64,000 nucleotides of DNA from Ignavibacteria bacterium (GTDB taxonomy: Bacteria > Bacteroidota > Ignavibacteria > Kapaibacteriales > UBA2268): contig JAOAEE010000013.1 of the NCBI GenBank assembly GCA_026416955.1, positions 62,001-126,000 on the forward strand, written 5' to 3'. A program made the translations under genes and the position numbers. Positions 10,408 to 20,429 of the stretch are shown here, in pieces. The stretch's first letter is position 1, and the number at the start of each line of letters is the position of its first letter. The notes beneath the pieces were generated by a model. It searched no databases. It was not told the origin of the DNA and saw only the letters and a program-made list of their open reading frames with translations.

Positions 10408-12669
10408 TTAAGAATGGATTCCTACTCTTTCAATGTTTATATCTAATTTATTGGTTTGAATAATGTTTTTCATTTTATTTATAAGCGAATTATCTTTTAC
10501 ACGTAAGTAAAACTTATAAACAAAGTAACCTAACCCAAAAGATTCATTGATAATATGGGTGATATAAATATCTTTTTCTTCTTGAAAAATTTGACCGAGT
10601 AGGATATGAATATGTTCGGAAATTAAAGAAGTCAATTTTACCCCAAGTTCAAATAAATCCCTATCGATAGCATCCCATTTAAACTCAATTTTACGGGTAA
10701 CAGAATTCCCTATTTGTAGTAAACCGCTTTTACAATCTTGTCTATGAATTACAATTTTGTCGCCATAGGCATAAGCCACCGCATCATCACCTCTAACCGG
10801 CAAACAACATTTTGCAAAAACAATTTCGTAGGTCTTGTCGTCCAACAACATCCTATTTTGGGTGAAATCCCAGATTTTTTTAAGTTCAATATCCTTTTCA
10901 AAATCTTTGGGATTAATTTTAAAATTATTTGCTTTTAATACTTTAAGCAATAACTTTACAATACTTTTAAGTTCATCCGCTTTACTTAATTCAATAAAAA
11001 AGTCGTTCGAGGTTGGATATTTCAGAATTTTAAGACATTGATTCAATACTTTATTTTTGTTCCTCTCAAGCTCGTATTCCAAAAGCAAAGACTCAAAAAA
11101 ATCTTTGCCTTTCTGTTGGTGTTCACTTCTATTCTGATTAAAATATTTTAAAATCGAATTTCTTGCTTTGCTTGTAACAACCTTTTCGAGCCAAGCTAAT
11201 TCAGGTTCAAGATTTTCACCTAAAATCACCTCGACAACATCACCGTTCTTTAATGGGGTAAAAATACTACTTGTTTTACCATTTATTTTGGCACCAGCAC
11301 ATCTATTTCCAACATCAGTATGGATGCTATAAGCAAAGTCTAAAACGATTGAACCTTTGGGCAATATTTTTAGCTCTTGTTTGGGGGTTAATACATAAAT
11401 TTCATTGCTAAAGATATCATATTTAAAACTTTCGAGCAACTTCTCTACTGGAATCTCTTCCTTCTTTGCTAAAAGGTCGCGAATATCTTGAACCCATTTG
11501 TCGATTTGTGGGTCATCGAAAACAGAATCCATTGAAATTGTACCAGATTTATACCTATAATGAGCGGCAAAACCCTTTTCGGCAATTAGATGCATTTTCT
11601 TTGTTCTTACTTGAACTTCTACCTTTTGCCCACCAGTTCCAATAAACGCACAATGTATAGACTTATAACCATTAGGTTTAGGATTTTTTATGTAATCCTT
11701 ATAGGTCTCGGGAACGAATGGATAAATCTTCTTTATCTCCTCAATAACTTTCTCGCAAATTGTTTCATCCTCGGTATCTAAAATCAATCTTAAACCAATC
11801 AAATCGTAAAGTTCTTCAACAGGCTTACCACGAAGTAAAGTTTTATTATAGATTGAATAAATGTGTTTCACTCGACCGTGAACTTCAAACTTTATCTGTT
11901 TATCCCTAAGCAAACTCATTTTCTTCAAAGTTTCAATAATTGGTTTTGCGAATTCTTTTAAGTATTCGTCTCTTTCTTTTTTGGTCATATTCAACTTTCG
12001 AACTATTTTATCGTAGTTCTCCCTGTCCAAAATCCTAAAACAAATATCCTCTAATTCGCTTTTAATTAGATAGAAACCAAATCTATGGGCCAATGGAACA
12101 TAAATTTGCAAAGTATCTTCGGCAAATTTTCTTTGAGTTTCTGGCGACAAATAAGATATTGTTTTCATATCGTGAAGTCTATCAGCAATTTTGATAAAAA
12201 TTATTCTCACATCCGTTGTCAATGCAAGTATGAGTCTTCTGAAATACTCTATATCTCCGATTTCTTTTCTTTCGAGATTAGTAATTCTGTGAATATTATC
12301 TACCATTTGTGATATTACATTCCCAAACTCTGATTGAATATCATTTAATGTTAATCTGCCCTCTTTGCCAAGAACATCGTGAAGAATAGCCGAGGCTACC
12401 ATTTCATTATCATACATAATATATTGAACCAAAAAAGTTGCAACTTCAAGTGGATGTATGTAAAAGGGTTCGCCCGATTTTCTAAACAAATTCTTATTTG
12501 CATTAATATTGAATTCGTAAGCTTTTTTCAACAAATCTAAATTAATATTATCACCAACCTGTTGGCAAAACTCTAAGAAAGCTTCAAAATCGGCCTCTTC
12601 TCCTTTGCCATATTTAGGAAAAGTTACCTCTTTTATTTTCTTTTCTGGATAAAGTAGCATAAAATACAA
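10408..12669 (-). CDS. RelA/SpoT family (p)ppGpp synthetase, hydrolase motifs degenerate
   Basis: HD-like N-domain, synthetase domain (GRVKHIYSIYNK, YDLIGLRLI, KDYIKNPKPNGYKSIH, VEVQVRT), TGS region (VLTPKQELKILPKGSIVLDFAYSIHTDVG). Confidence 0.93.
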   Translation of the reverse strand: MYFMLLYPEKKIKEVTFPKYGKGEEADFEAFLEFCQQVGDNINLDLLKKAYEFNINANKNLFRKSGEPFYIHPLEVATFLVQYIMYDNEMVASAILHDVLGKEGRLTLNDIQSEFGNVISQMVDNIHRITNLERKEIGDIEYFRRLILALTTDVRIIFIKIADRLHDMKTISYLSPETQRKFAEDTLQIYVPLAHRFGFYLIKSELEDICFRILDRENYDKIVRKLNMTKKERDEYLKEFAKPIIETLKKMSLLRDKQIKFEVHGRVKHIYSIYNKTLLRGKPVEELYDLIGLRLILDTEDETICEKVIEEIKKIYPFVPETYKDYIKNPKPNGYKSIHCAFIGTGGQKVEVQVRTKKMHLIAEKGFAAHYRYKSGTISMDSVFDDPQIDKWVQDIRDLLAKKEEIPVEKLLESFKYDIFSNEIYVLTPKQELKILPKGSIVLDFAYSIHTDVGNRCAGAKINGKTSSIFTPLKNGDVVEVILGENLEPELAWLEKVVTSKARNSILKYFNQNRSEHQQKGKDFFESLLLEYELERNKNKVLNQCLKILKYPTSNDFFIELSKADELKSIVKLLLKVLKANNFKINPKDFEKDIELKKIWDFTQNRMLLDDKTYEIVFAKCCLPVRGDDAVAYAYGDKIVIHRQDCKSGLLQIGNSVTRKIEFKWDAIDRDLFELGVKLTSLISEHIHILLGQIFQEEKDIYITHIINESFGLGYFVYKFYLRVKDNSLINKMKNIIQTNKLDINIERVGIHS

Positions 12670-12758
12670 TCGTCAACAAAACAAAAGCAATATAAAAAAA
12701 TTACATTATTCTTTTGACATTTAAAAAAAATTTACGAATTTTGTATTTTGAAATTTTT

Positions 12759-12835
12759 CGGGGCGTAGCGCAGGTGGCTAGCGCGTCTGTTTTGGGAGCA
12801 GAAGGTCGCAGGTTCAAGTCCTGCCGCCCCGACCA
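12759..12835 (+). tRNA. tRNA-Pro (anticodon TGG), CCA encoded
   Basis: Hand-folded cloverleaf: CGGGGCG acceptor, GCGC D-stem, TCTGT-TTTGGGA-GCAGA anticodon arm, GCAGG-TTCAAGT-CCTGC T-arm, CGCCCCG-A-CCA. Confidence 0.95.
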
Positions 12836-13083
12836 TTCCGGGTAATTAACCCACTTTGACCACGCATTAAAAACTTTTGATATTCAATACTATATTTCAA
12901 ACGGGTTTCCAATTTGCTCAATACTTGATATGCTTCGTTAATCTCATAAAAAACCTCGCTTGCTTTCGGATTATTTTTTGCTATATCTGGATGGTAAATT
13001 TTAGCAAGTTCATAAAAGGCTTTTTTTATCTCCTCTTGGGTTGCTGTTCTTTTTACTCCTAATATTTTATAATAATCCTTCAT
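12814..13083 (-). CDS. Small J-domain (DnaJ-like) protein
   Basis: MKDYYKILGVKRTATQEEIKKAFYELAKIYHPDIA with HPD motif; last codons lie in the antisense of tRNA-Pro. Confidence 0.88.
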   Translation of the reverse strand: MKDYYKILGVKRTATQEEIKKAFYELAKIYHPDIAKNNPKASEVFYEINEAYQVLSKLETRLKYSIEYQKFLMRGQSGLITRNGRGGRT

Positions 13084-13138
13084 AATCCACTAACTTTTTT
13101 TCCAATTTATTCGCAAAAAAATTAATAAGAATAAGTAA

Positions 13139-15256
13139 TTATACGGATACGGTCGCAACAATATCAATTTCTGTTTCTGGAGGCAACTCCGTATAACTTA
13201 TCACACTTATCATTGGGAATTGGGTTCGTACCATCCTATAAAAATATGGCCTAATCTGTGCTGAACATATAACCAAAGGCAAGTATCCCATCATTGTAAT
13301 TTCATCAATTGCTTTTGACAAGGATTCTTGTATCCTTTTTATTGTGTCAACAGAAAGACCAAGTGTCTGCATAGTTGATGCTTGGGTGTTTGTTTGCAAT
13401 ACATTTGAAATCATTTGCTCAATTTCTGGACTTAAAGAAATGCAATGAATAACTCCGTTTTGGTCTTGGTATAACCTTTTGATTGTCTCAGAAAGATTGT
13501 GACGAACATATTCGGTCAATACATCAACATTTTTAGTCACCTTATAATATTCCAACAACGATTCCAAAATCAATGGTAAATCTTTTATAGGGATACCCTC
13601 TTTCAAAAGATTTTGCAACACCTTTTGTATAATCGATAAAGGTAAATTTTCGGGGGTTATTTCCTCGACCAATGCCGGATAATCCTGTTGGAGATTTTCC
13701 ACCAATCTCTTTACTTCTTGACGTGTCAGTAGCTTATCGGCATTTCTTTTTAAAAGTTCTGTCAAGTGGGTTATTAAAACAGTAGAAGATTCAACAACAG
13801 AATAACCCATAAGTTCGGCATTTTCTCTCTCAGCATATGATATCCAAACGGCGGGAAGTCCAAAAACTGGCTCTGTAACGTGAATACCAGAAATTTCTCC
13901 CATTGCTGTCCCCGGATTCATCGCTAAAAGCATTCCGGGTTGAAGGGTGTTGCGTCCGACTTCGTTTCCACGAATTTTTATCACATATTCTTCTGGTTCC
14001 AAATTTAAATTATCTCTAACTCTTACTGGTGGTAAAATAATTCCTAGCTCAAGAGCAAGTTGCTTACGAACATTCATAATTCTCCGGAAAACGTCTCCAC
14101 CTTGCGTTTCATCAACCAATGGAATTAAGTTGTAACCTAATTCCAATTCAACTGGGTCTACTTTTAATAAATCTTCAACTGGGGCTTCTTCGACCTTTTT
14201 GGGAACTTCCGCCTCGACTAATTCTTGGCGTAACCTTTCCTCTTCCTCCTTTTTCATTTGTCTGTATCTAACATAGGCAAGTGCTCCTGTCAATAAACTC
14301 AACAACAAGAAAGGAATTGTAGGAAAGCCGGGAACAAAGGCCATAACAAACATTGCAAACGAAGCCAAGGAAATAGCAGTAGGCTTACCACCAATCTGTT
14401 TCCCAAGTTCTATGTCTAACTTATCTGCCGATGCAGACCGAGTGACGACAAAACCAGCAGCAACCGAAATCAACAAAGAAGGGATTTGTGAAACTAAACC
14501 ATCGCCAATAGTTAATATTGTATATGTAGAAAGTGCCTCTGTGATTTGCATTCCCCGTTGTGCAATACCAATGGCAATTCCACCAACAATATTAATTCCA
14601 GTAATGATAAGTCCAGCAATCGCATCACCACGAATGAACTTCGCCGCACCATCCATAGCACCGTAAAAATCAGCCTCTTTTGTTAAGTTCTGTCTTCGTA
14701 TCCTTGCTTCTTTTTCGTCAATATAACCAGCATTCAAATCTGCGTCTATGCTCATTTGTTTTCCGGGCAATGCGTCTAATGTAAAGCGAGCAGCTACTTC
14801 TGCTATACGGGAGGAACCTTTTATGATAACTATAAAGTTAATTACCATTAGGATGATAAAAATTATTAAACCAACTATGTAGTTACCTCGGATAACAAAA
14901 GTTCCAAAAGACTGAATAATTTCCCCAGCGTATGCTTCTGTAAGAATTAATCTCGTGGTAGCAACATTCAATCCTAATCGAAAAAGAGTTGTAACAAGCA
15001 AAACTGTTGGAAAAGCAGAAAATTCCAGTGGATTTCTTAAATATAAAGAAACTAAAAGAATTAGGACTGCAAGGGATAAATTCATTGCAATTAGCAAGTC
15101 CATTAATATTGGAGGAAGGGGAAGGATAAGCAAACTAATTATTACAAGAATAGCTAGGGCAAGTAAAATATCTTTATTTTGCAAAATGTAAATTATTGCC
15201 CTTCCAACAATATTATTCCCAATGTTTCTCCTTACAAAATCCTCGACTTTACTCAT
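13139..15256 (-). CDS. flhA: Flagellar biosynthesis protein FlhA
   Basis: Multi-TM FHIPEP family: GRAIIYILQNKDILLALAILVIISLLILPLPP, ARFTLDALPGKQMSIDADLNAG, QIPSLLISVAAGFVVTR. Confidence 0.97.
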   Translation of the reverse strand: MSKVEDFVRRNIGNNIVGRAIIYILQNKDILLALAILVIISLLILPLPPILMDLLIAMNLSLAVLILLVSLYLRNPLEFSAFPTVLLVTTLFRLGLNVATTRLILTEAYAGEIIQSFGTFVIRGNYIVGLIIFIILMVINFIVIIKGSSRIAEVAARFTLDALPGKQMSIDADLNAGYIDEKEARIRRQNLTKEADFYGAMDGAAKFIRGDAIAGLIITGINIVGGIAIGIAQRGMQITEALSTYTILTIGDGLVSQIPSLLISVAAGFVVTRSASADKLDIELGKQIGGKPTAISLASFAMFVMAFVPGFPTIPFLLLSLLTGALAYVRYRQMKKEEEERLRQELVEAEVPKKVEEAPVEDLLKVDPVELELGYNLIPLVDETQGGDVFRRIMNVRKQLALELGIILPPVRVRDNLNLEPEEYVIKIRGNEVGRNTLQPGMLLAMNPGTAMGEISGIHVTEPVFGLPAVWISYAERENAELMGYSVVESSTVLITHLTELLKRNADKLLTRQEVKRLVENLQQDYPALVEEITPENLPLSIIQKVLQNLLKEGIPIKDLPLILESLLEYYKVTKNVDVLTEYVRHNLSETIKRLYQDQNGVIHCISLSPEIEQMISNVLQTNTQASTMQTLGLSVDTIKRIQESLSKAIDEITMMGYLPLVICSAQIRPYFYRMVRTQFPMISVISYTELPPETEIDIVATVSV

Positions 15257-15261
15257 ATCAT

Positions 15262-16356
15262 CTATGCATTGCTTGTCTTAGTTTCTTTTAAATAGTAAAC
15301 AAATGCAAGAACTTGTGCTACAGCTTTAAAAAGGAATTCCGGAATTTCTTCATCAATATCGACAGAATAATACAATGCTTGTGCAAGTGGTGGTTCTTCT
15401 ACAACTGGTATTCCATTTTCTTCGGCAATTTCCCTAATCTTCAAGGCAAGAAAATCGACACCTTTTGCAACAACAACTGGTGCATTCATTTTATAAGGTT
15501 TATATTCCAGAGCAACAGCAAAGTGGGTCGGGTTTGCAACAACCACATCTGCCCTTTTTTGTAGATTTTTCAGTATTATCTTTCGTACCCTTTGTCTCAT
15601 CAAACCTCGAATTCTAGACTTCACCATTGGGTCGCCTTCCGATTGCCTTCCCTCCTCTTTGACTTCTTCTTTTGTCATCTTCAGATCTTCTTTGTATCTG
15701 TATTTTTGGTACAAAAAGTCGGCAGCAGCAATTAATACATAGATTGCGCCCACTTTAGCAATCAACTCAAAAGTAACAGTAAACATTATTTGTGGTATTT
15801 CCCATATTGGCTTTTCAACCAAACTCAAATCCCAAATGATATACTTTTTTAGAACAGAATACACAACCCAACCCAAGATTATCAGTTTTATCAAACTTTT
15901 GACCAACTCGAAATATGCACGCCCAGAAAAGAAAATTCTCTTTATTCCTCCTAATAGATTAAAAAGAGTTCTAAAATTCAAACCTTTAGTAAATTTTTTA
16001 GTAGCAAGATGAAAACCTACTTGAGAAATTTCTGATACCAATACAATAAAATATATTAAGCCAAGCAATGGCAATATCGTTTGGGCAAGGAAGAAAAGAG
16101 AATTCAAGAAAATCTTGATTACTTCTTTGTCGGTAATATTTGTAAAAAAAGAAGAAGATATTGATTGTTGAAAATAACCTTGAAGATTTTTAACTAAAAC
16201 ATTAATAAACAATAAAGTAATAAACCCTCCGATGAAAATCATCACAGCAGTCGTAACATCAATACTCTTTGCAACTTGACCCCTTTGTCTTGCTTCGCTT
16301 AACCTTCGCGGGGTCGCTGGTTCTGTTTTCTCCCTTCCTTCTGGTGTCTCTGCCAT
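15262..16356 (-). CDS. flhB: Flagellar biosynthesis protein FlhB
   Basis: EKTEPATPRRLSEARQRGQVAKS start motif; autocleavage site NPTH in VVVANPTHFAVALEYK. Confidence 0.97.
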   Translation of the reverse strand: MAETPEGREKTEPATPRRLSEARQRGQVAKSIDVTTAVMIFIGGFITLLFINVLVKNLQGYFQQSISSSFFTNITDKEVIKIFLNSLFFLAQTILPLLGLIYFIVLVSEISQVGFHLATKKFTKGLNFRTLFNLLGGIKRIFFSGRAYFELVKSLIKLIILGWVVYSVLKKYIIWDLSLVEKPIWEIPQIMFTVTFELIAKVGAIYVLIAAADFLYQKYRYKEDLKMTKEEVKEEGRQSEGDPMVKSRIRGLMRQRVRKIILKNLQKRADVVVANPTHFAVALEYKPYKMNAPVVVAKGVDFLALKIREIAEENGIPVVEEPPLAQALYYSVDIDEEIPEFLFKAVAQVLAFVYYLKETKTSNA

Positions 16357-16362
16357 AACTAA

Positions 16363-17148
16363 TTACGTTATAGATAATATTAAATTAAAGGTTTGTTTTT
16401 GAAAGATTTCGAGAAACTGTTTGGTTGCAAAAACGAAAAAAGAAATACCAAGAAAGAAAACTAAAAGAGCAACTGCAATCTTTATTTGAAAACTAACCAC
16501 AAAAATGTTTGTTTGTGGAGCCATCCGTGCTAACATTGCAAGTGAAACATTTACCAAAAAAGTAGAAACTATGACTGGTGCAGCGATCTTGAGTGCAATG
16601 ATTGTTGAAATGGTTAAGAACTTACCAAGCTCACTCATTGTTGTTAATGTAAGATTTCCAGAGCCAATTGGAATTTTTGCGTAACTTAAATACAAGGCTT
16701 CGAAAATTTGATGGTGACCGTTCACAAAAAGAAAAAGCATAAGAGCAACCAACTCCAAAAATTGACCAAAAAGAGAAGGCGAGGATTCTTGAAAAGCCAA
16801 AAGGGTTGCAGCTTGGAATCCAAGTTCGAAATCTATTATTCCACCTCCAAATCTTAAGCCCCAGAATACAAGATTGAAAACGAAACCAATAACTAAACCA
16901 ACTAAAATTTCACGGCTGACAACTATCGCAAGCGTTATTAATTCAAAATCTAAATTAACTTTTATATTCAACGTAATAGTCAAAATAATGGAAATCATCA
17001 AAGCAATAAATACTTTCAACATAATTGGTATTACTTGTACCCTAAACAAAGGAGAAAGAATAAAAACCCCAGATATTCTTGCAAATACAAGCAATACAAT
17101 AATCCATTTTTCTATAAACAAGCCTATAATTCCTTCAGTAAGTTCCAT
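16363..17148 (-). CDS. fliR: Flagellar biosynthetic protein FliR
   Basis: FliR-like multi-TM protein (RISGVFILSPLFRVQVIP...FQAATLLAFQESSPSLFGQFLELVALMLFLFVNGHH) in operon order P-Q-R-FlhB-FlhA. Confidence 0.95.
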   Translation of the reverse strand: MELTEGIIGLFIEKWIIVLLVFARISGVFILSPLFRVQVIPIMLKVFIALMISIILTITLNIKVNLDFELITLAIVVSREILVGLVIGFVFNLVFWGLRFGGGIIDFELGFQAATLLAFQESSPSLFGQFLELVALMLFLFVNGHHQIFEALYLSYAKIPIGSGNLTLTTMSELGKFLTISTIIALKIAAPVIVSTFLVNVSLAMLARMAPQTNIFVVSFQIKIAVALLVFFLGISFFVFATKQFLEIFQKQTFNLILSIT

Positions 17149-17414
17149 TATTTAATGTTTGAAATCATATTGATAATCTCTGTTGTAAAAAACTTCATCT
17201 TTTGAATAATAAATGGAACAAGTAGAACAATTGTTACAAAAACAGCAACTATCTTTGGCACGAAGGTTAAAGTTTGTTCAGATATGGTAGTTGCCGCTTG
17301 AAAAATTGAAATAAGTAACCCAACCACAAGTGAGACTAAAAGAATAGGCCCGCTTATTAGTAAAACATAATAAAAAGCATCTCGAACAATATTTAAAATC
17401 ATTTGGTCTGTCAT
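17148..17414 (-). CDS. fliQ: Flagellar biosynthetic protein FliQ
   Basis: 88 aa, two TMs, GLLISIFQAATTISEQTLTFVPKI. Confidence 0.95.
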   Translation of the reverse strand: MTDQMILNIVRDAFYYVLLISGPILLVSLVVGLLISIFQAATTISEQTLTFVPKIVAVFVTIVLLVPFIIQKMKFFTTEIINMISNIK

Positions 17415-17421
17415 AAACCAC

Positions 17422-18219
17422 CTAACTTGTCATTAATCCTTTTAATAATGAATCTATAACCAAATACCAACCATCAACAAGAACAAACAGAAGAATTTTT
17501 AAAGGCAAAGATATTAATTGTGGAGGCAACAAAAACATACCCAAAGACATCAGCACACTCGCAATTATCATATCGAGAACTAAAAAAGGAACAAATAGTA
17601 AGAACCCAATTTGAAAAGCAATTCGCAGCTCACTCAGAGTATATGCTGGTATTATGGTCCAAATTGATAGTTCCGAAGGGTCTTTTGGTCTTTCCTTACC
17701 CGACAATTTTAGAAAAAGTGCTATATCCTCTTGGCGAGTATATTTCAACATAAATTCCTTGAAAGGATTGACTATATTATCTAATGCTTGCTGTTGGCTG
17801 ATTTCCTCGCGAAGGTACGGTTGAAGTCCTTCCCGATTTGCTCTATCCAAAACAGGTTGCATCACAAAAAAGGTCAAAAACAATGCAAGACTTACTAACA
17901 ATTGGTTTGGTGGCTGAGTTTGAGTTGCTAATGCTTGACGTAAAAAATGAAGGACTACAATTATTCTTGTAAAACAAGTCATCATAATAAGAATGGAAGG
18001 AGCAAGCGTCAGAACGGTCATTAAAAGCAGTATTTGAATGCCTATCGATAGGTCATTCTTATTCTCCGAATTGCCAATAGTTAAGGTTACTTGCGGAAAT
18101 TGCAATCTGTTACCAGTAGGATTTTGCACAGTTGGTTGCGAATAACAAACTTGATTGAGGGCAACCAACAAAAGGGAAACAAAAAATATCCTCTCTATTT
18201 GTTTAATTATCTTTTTCAA
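17422..18219 (-). CDS. fliP: Flagellar biosynthetic protein FliP
   Basis: LAPSILIMMTCFTRIIVVLHFLRQALATQTQPPNQLLVSLALFLTFFVMQPV. Confidence 0.96.
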   Translation of the reverse strand: MKKIIKQIERIFFVSLLLVALNQVCYSQPTVQNPTGNRLQFPQVTLTIGNSENKNDLSIGIQILLLMTVLTLAPSILIMMTCFTRIIVVLHFLRQALATQTQPPNQLLVSLALFLTFFVMQPVLDRANREGLQPYLREEISQQQALDNIVNPFKEFMLKYTRQEDIALFLKLSGKERPKDPSELSIWTIIPAYTLSELRIAFQIGFLLFVPFLVLDMIIASVLMSLGMFLLPPQLISLPLKILLFVLVDGWYLVIDSLLKGLMTS

Positions 18220-18384
18220 TATCTCTTCAAATAAAAAAAGAAGGTTTACAATTAATATACCAATAAAAAATATAAATTAAATAATTTGAAATCAATGGGT
18301 TACTAATCGAATAAACTAACGGAATGGTTGAAAAGAACAATTATAACCAAGCTTTTGGTTAAAATCGCTCAAATGATCAAAATT

Positions 18385-19089
18385 TTACACTTTCAACAGT
18401 TGATGGCTCAAAATAGAAAGAACACTTATTGCTGCTGTTTCAGAACGCAAGGGGTAATCGCAAATTCTAAGAATTTCAACATTTTTCTTCTTTGAGAATG
18501 TTCTTAACTCGGTAGGAGAAAAACCACCTTCTGGACCAATGACAATGAGTAATGAATGAAATTCATTAATAGTTTGGAAGTTATTTCCCTCTCTATCAAA
18601 AACCAATACCTTATCGTACTCTTTAAATTTTTTCATTAACTGGGGTAATTTAATTGGAGAATTAATTTTTGGAATTACGCTTCTAAAGGTTTGCTTAATT
18701 GCAGAAATTCCTTTTCGAACCAATCTTTCCAAATCAATGGATTCTTTTTGTGTGAATTTAGTAATCAAAGGGAAAAATTCCGAAACTCGAAACTCAACAG
18801 CTTTTTCAAAAGCAAATTCAAAACGCTCCTTGTTGCCGAGAATTCCAAGAGCCAAATCTATCTTTTGTTCAATTTCTCCAAGTTTTTCTACAAAATTCAT
18901 TATTTTAATTTTGTAATTGAGTTTTGTTATGTCAGTAACATATGCAAAAGCAGAAAGTCCCTTGCCATTTACAATGCATACTCTTTCACCTTTTTGAATT
19001 CTCAATGCCTTCAAATGTTTAAATTCCTCGCCAGAGATGACTATTTCTGAATCTTTAAAAGAAAGATTTTCGTAAAAGAAACATTCCAT
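18385..19089 (-). CDS. rsmE: 16S rRNA m3U1498 methyltransferase RsmE
   Basis: SPOUT motifs VIGPEGGFSPTEL and LRICDYPLRSETAAISVLSIL. Confidence 0.92.
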   Translation of the reverse strand: MECFFYENLSFKDSEIVISGEEFKHLKALRIQKGERVCIVNGKGLSAFAYVTDITKLNYKIKIMNFVEKLGEIEQKIDLALGILGNKERFEFAFEKAVEFRVSEFFPLITKFTQKESIDLERLVRKGISAIKQTFRSVIPKINSPIKLPQLMKKFKEYDKVLVFDREGNNFQTINEFHSLLIVIGPEGGFSPTELRTFSKKKNVEILRICDYPLRSETAAISVLSILSHQLLKV

Positions 19090-20417
19090 TATAATTCGGT
19101 AATGTTAATCAACTCAAACTTTTTAAATTTCATTTCGAAAGTAAATTTCTTTTTTAAACGATAATAAATCCACTCCTCACGAACAATACCATTTTTTTCG
19201 ATAACACGCTGAACATCCGATGGTTTGCCAAATAATATAAATATCTTTCCACGTTCAGATTTTGCTCCGTCTTCTTCACCAACAGTTTGAAAATTTAAAA
19301 AGGCAAAATCTACACGTTTATAATACTCATCCATTGCCTCGTTGAAAAGAGTTGTTGTATCTGTATCGAATTTCTTCCATTCTTCGAAAAACAATTGCCA
19401 CTGTTGGTCTTTTTTTGCACTTAAAATTTCATTATACTTTTCATCGGTTAAAATGTAATACATTAATTCAATAGCATAATGAATAGACCTCAATGATATC
19501 GGGGGATTTTCCCAATGGATACGAAAATCCAAATTTAAAGTGTCCCGAAGGATACTATGATAGATATTCAATGAATAATTTTGCAAATAGGCAAATTTTT
19601 CTGGAAAATCAATTAAAAGAAAATTAAGTGGTGATTTTGAACCAACCATTGCTTTGTGCTCGAAATCAATTACTACTCTCTCTGTATCGAGTAAATAATT
19701 AAAGTGGGAAGTTGATAATAAAACTGTTCTTACATCGAAAGCAATATCCTTTTGCCAATTCATTTGATTTGTTTTAATGTTATTCGATTTGATTTGAAAA
19801 TTCAAATTTCCTAATCCATCGATTGAAAATGTTGGAATAATAATTACTTTATCCTTTTTAGTAAAATCTAAGGCATTATTCAATAGAGAAAGAGCAAAAT
19901 TATTACTGTTATTAGTTCTTGAAGCAAAAATAGGTTGGAAAATTAAAAAGTTTCCAATCCTACGGAATCTTATTTCTGTTTTAATTGATTTAACTTTGAA
20001 TCTTTCTTTGTCGAATAGAGATACTTCCAACGAGAAATTTTGCAAAGGTAATTTTGTTGTGATTAAACTTAAATAATTCTTAGTATTTATTAATTCTTTA
20101 TCTGCGAAAGGGAAAAACAAAGTATCACGAAAATTCATTGATTTTCTAATTATTCCACTTGAATCGCGAAATACAAATTCCACAAGGAAATTGCAAGATA
20201 ATTTTTGTTGCTCCCCAGACTTTTCGAATGATAAAAAATTCAAAGAGAACCTAAAAGGAACAATAATTTGAAGTGAATCTCCCGAAAGTGTTGGATAACT
20301 AATTGGCTGAATAGTAAAAGACTTGCGATAATCGTTGATATAATTAATATCAAATTCGGGCTGACAAAAAACATATAAGTTTGTAGCGAAAAACAAAACT
20401 AAGACAAAAAATTTCAT
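19089..20417 (-). CDS. GWxTD domain-containing protein
   Basis: Signal peptide; C-terminal region RVDFALNF-like...GRGKIFILFGKPSDVQRVIEKNGIVREEWIYYRLKKKFTFEM typical of the family. Confidence 0.75.
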   Translation of the reverse strand: MKFFVLVLFFATNLYVFCQPEFDINYINDYRKSFTIQPISYPTLSGDSLQIIVPFRFSLNFLSFEKSGEQQKLSCNFLVEFVFRDSSGIIRKSMNFRDTLFFPFADKELINTKNYLSLITTKLPLQNFSLEVSLFDKERFKVKSIKTEIRFRRIGNFLIFQPIFASRTNNSNNFALSLLNNALDFTKKDKVIIIPTFSIDGLGNLNFQIKSNNIKTNQMNWQKDIAFDVRTVLLSTSHFNYLLDTERVVIDFEHKAMVGSKSPLNFLLIDFPEKFAYLQNYSLNIYHSILRDTLNLDFRIHWENPPISLRSIHYAIELMYYILTDEKYNEILSAKKDQQWQLFFEEWKKFDTDTTTLFNEAMDEYYKRVDFAFLNFQTVGEEDGAKSERGKIFILFGKPSDVQRVIEKNGIVREEWIYYRLKKKFTFEMKFKKFELINITEL

Positions 20418-20429
20418 AAAAACACCTAC

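Noticed and set aside
18345-18360. Hairpin AACCAA-GCTT-TTGGTT
   Set aside because: Short, AT-rich and without a clear T-tract on either strand; too weak to call as a terminator.
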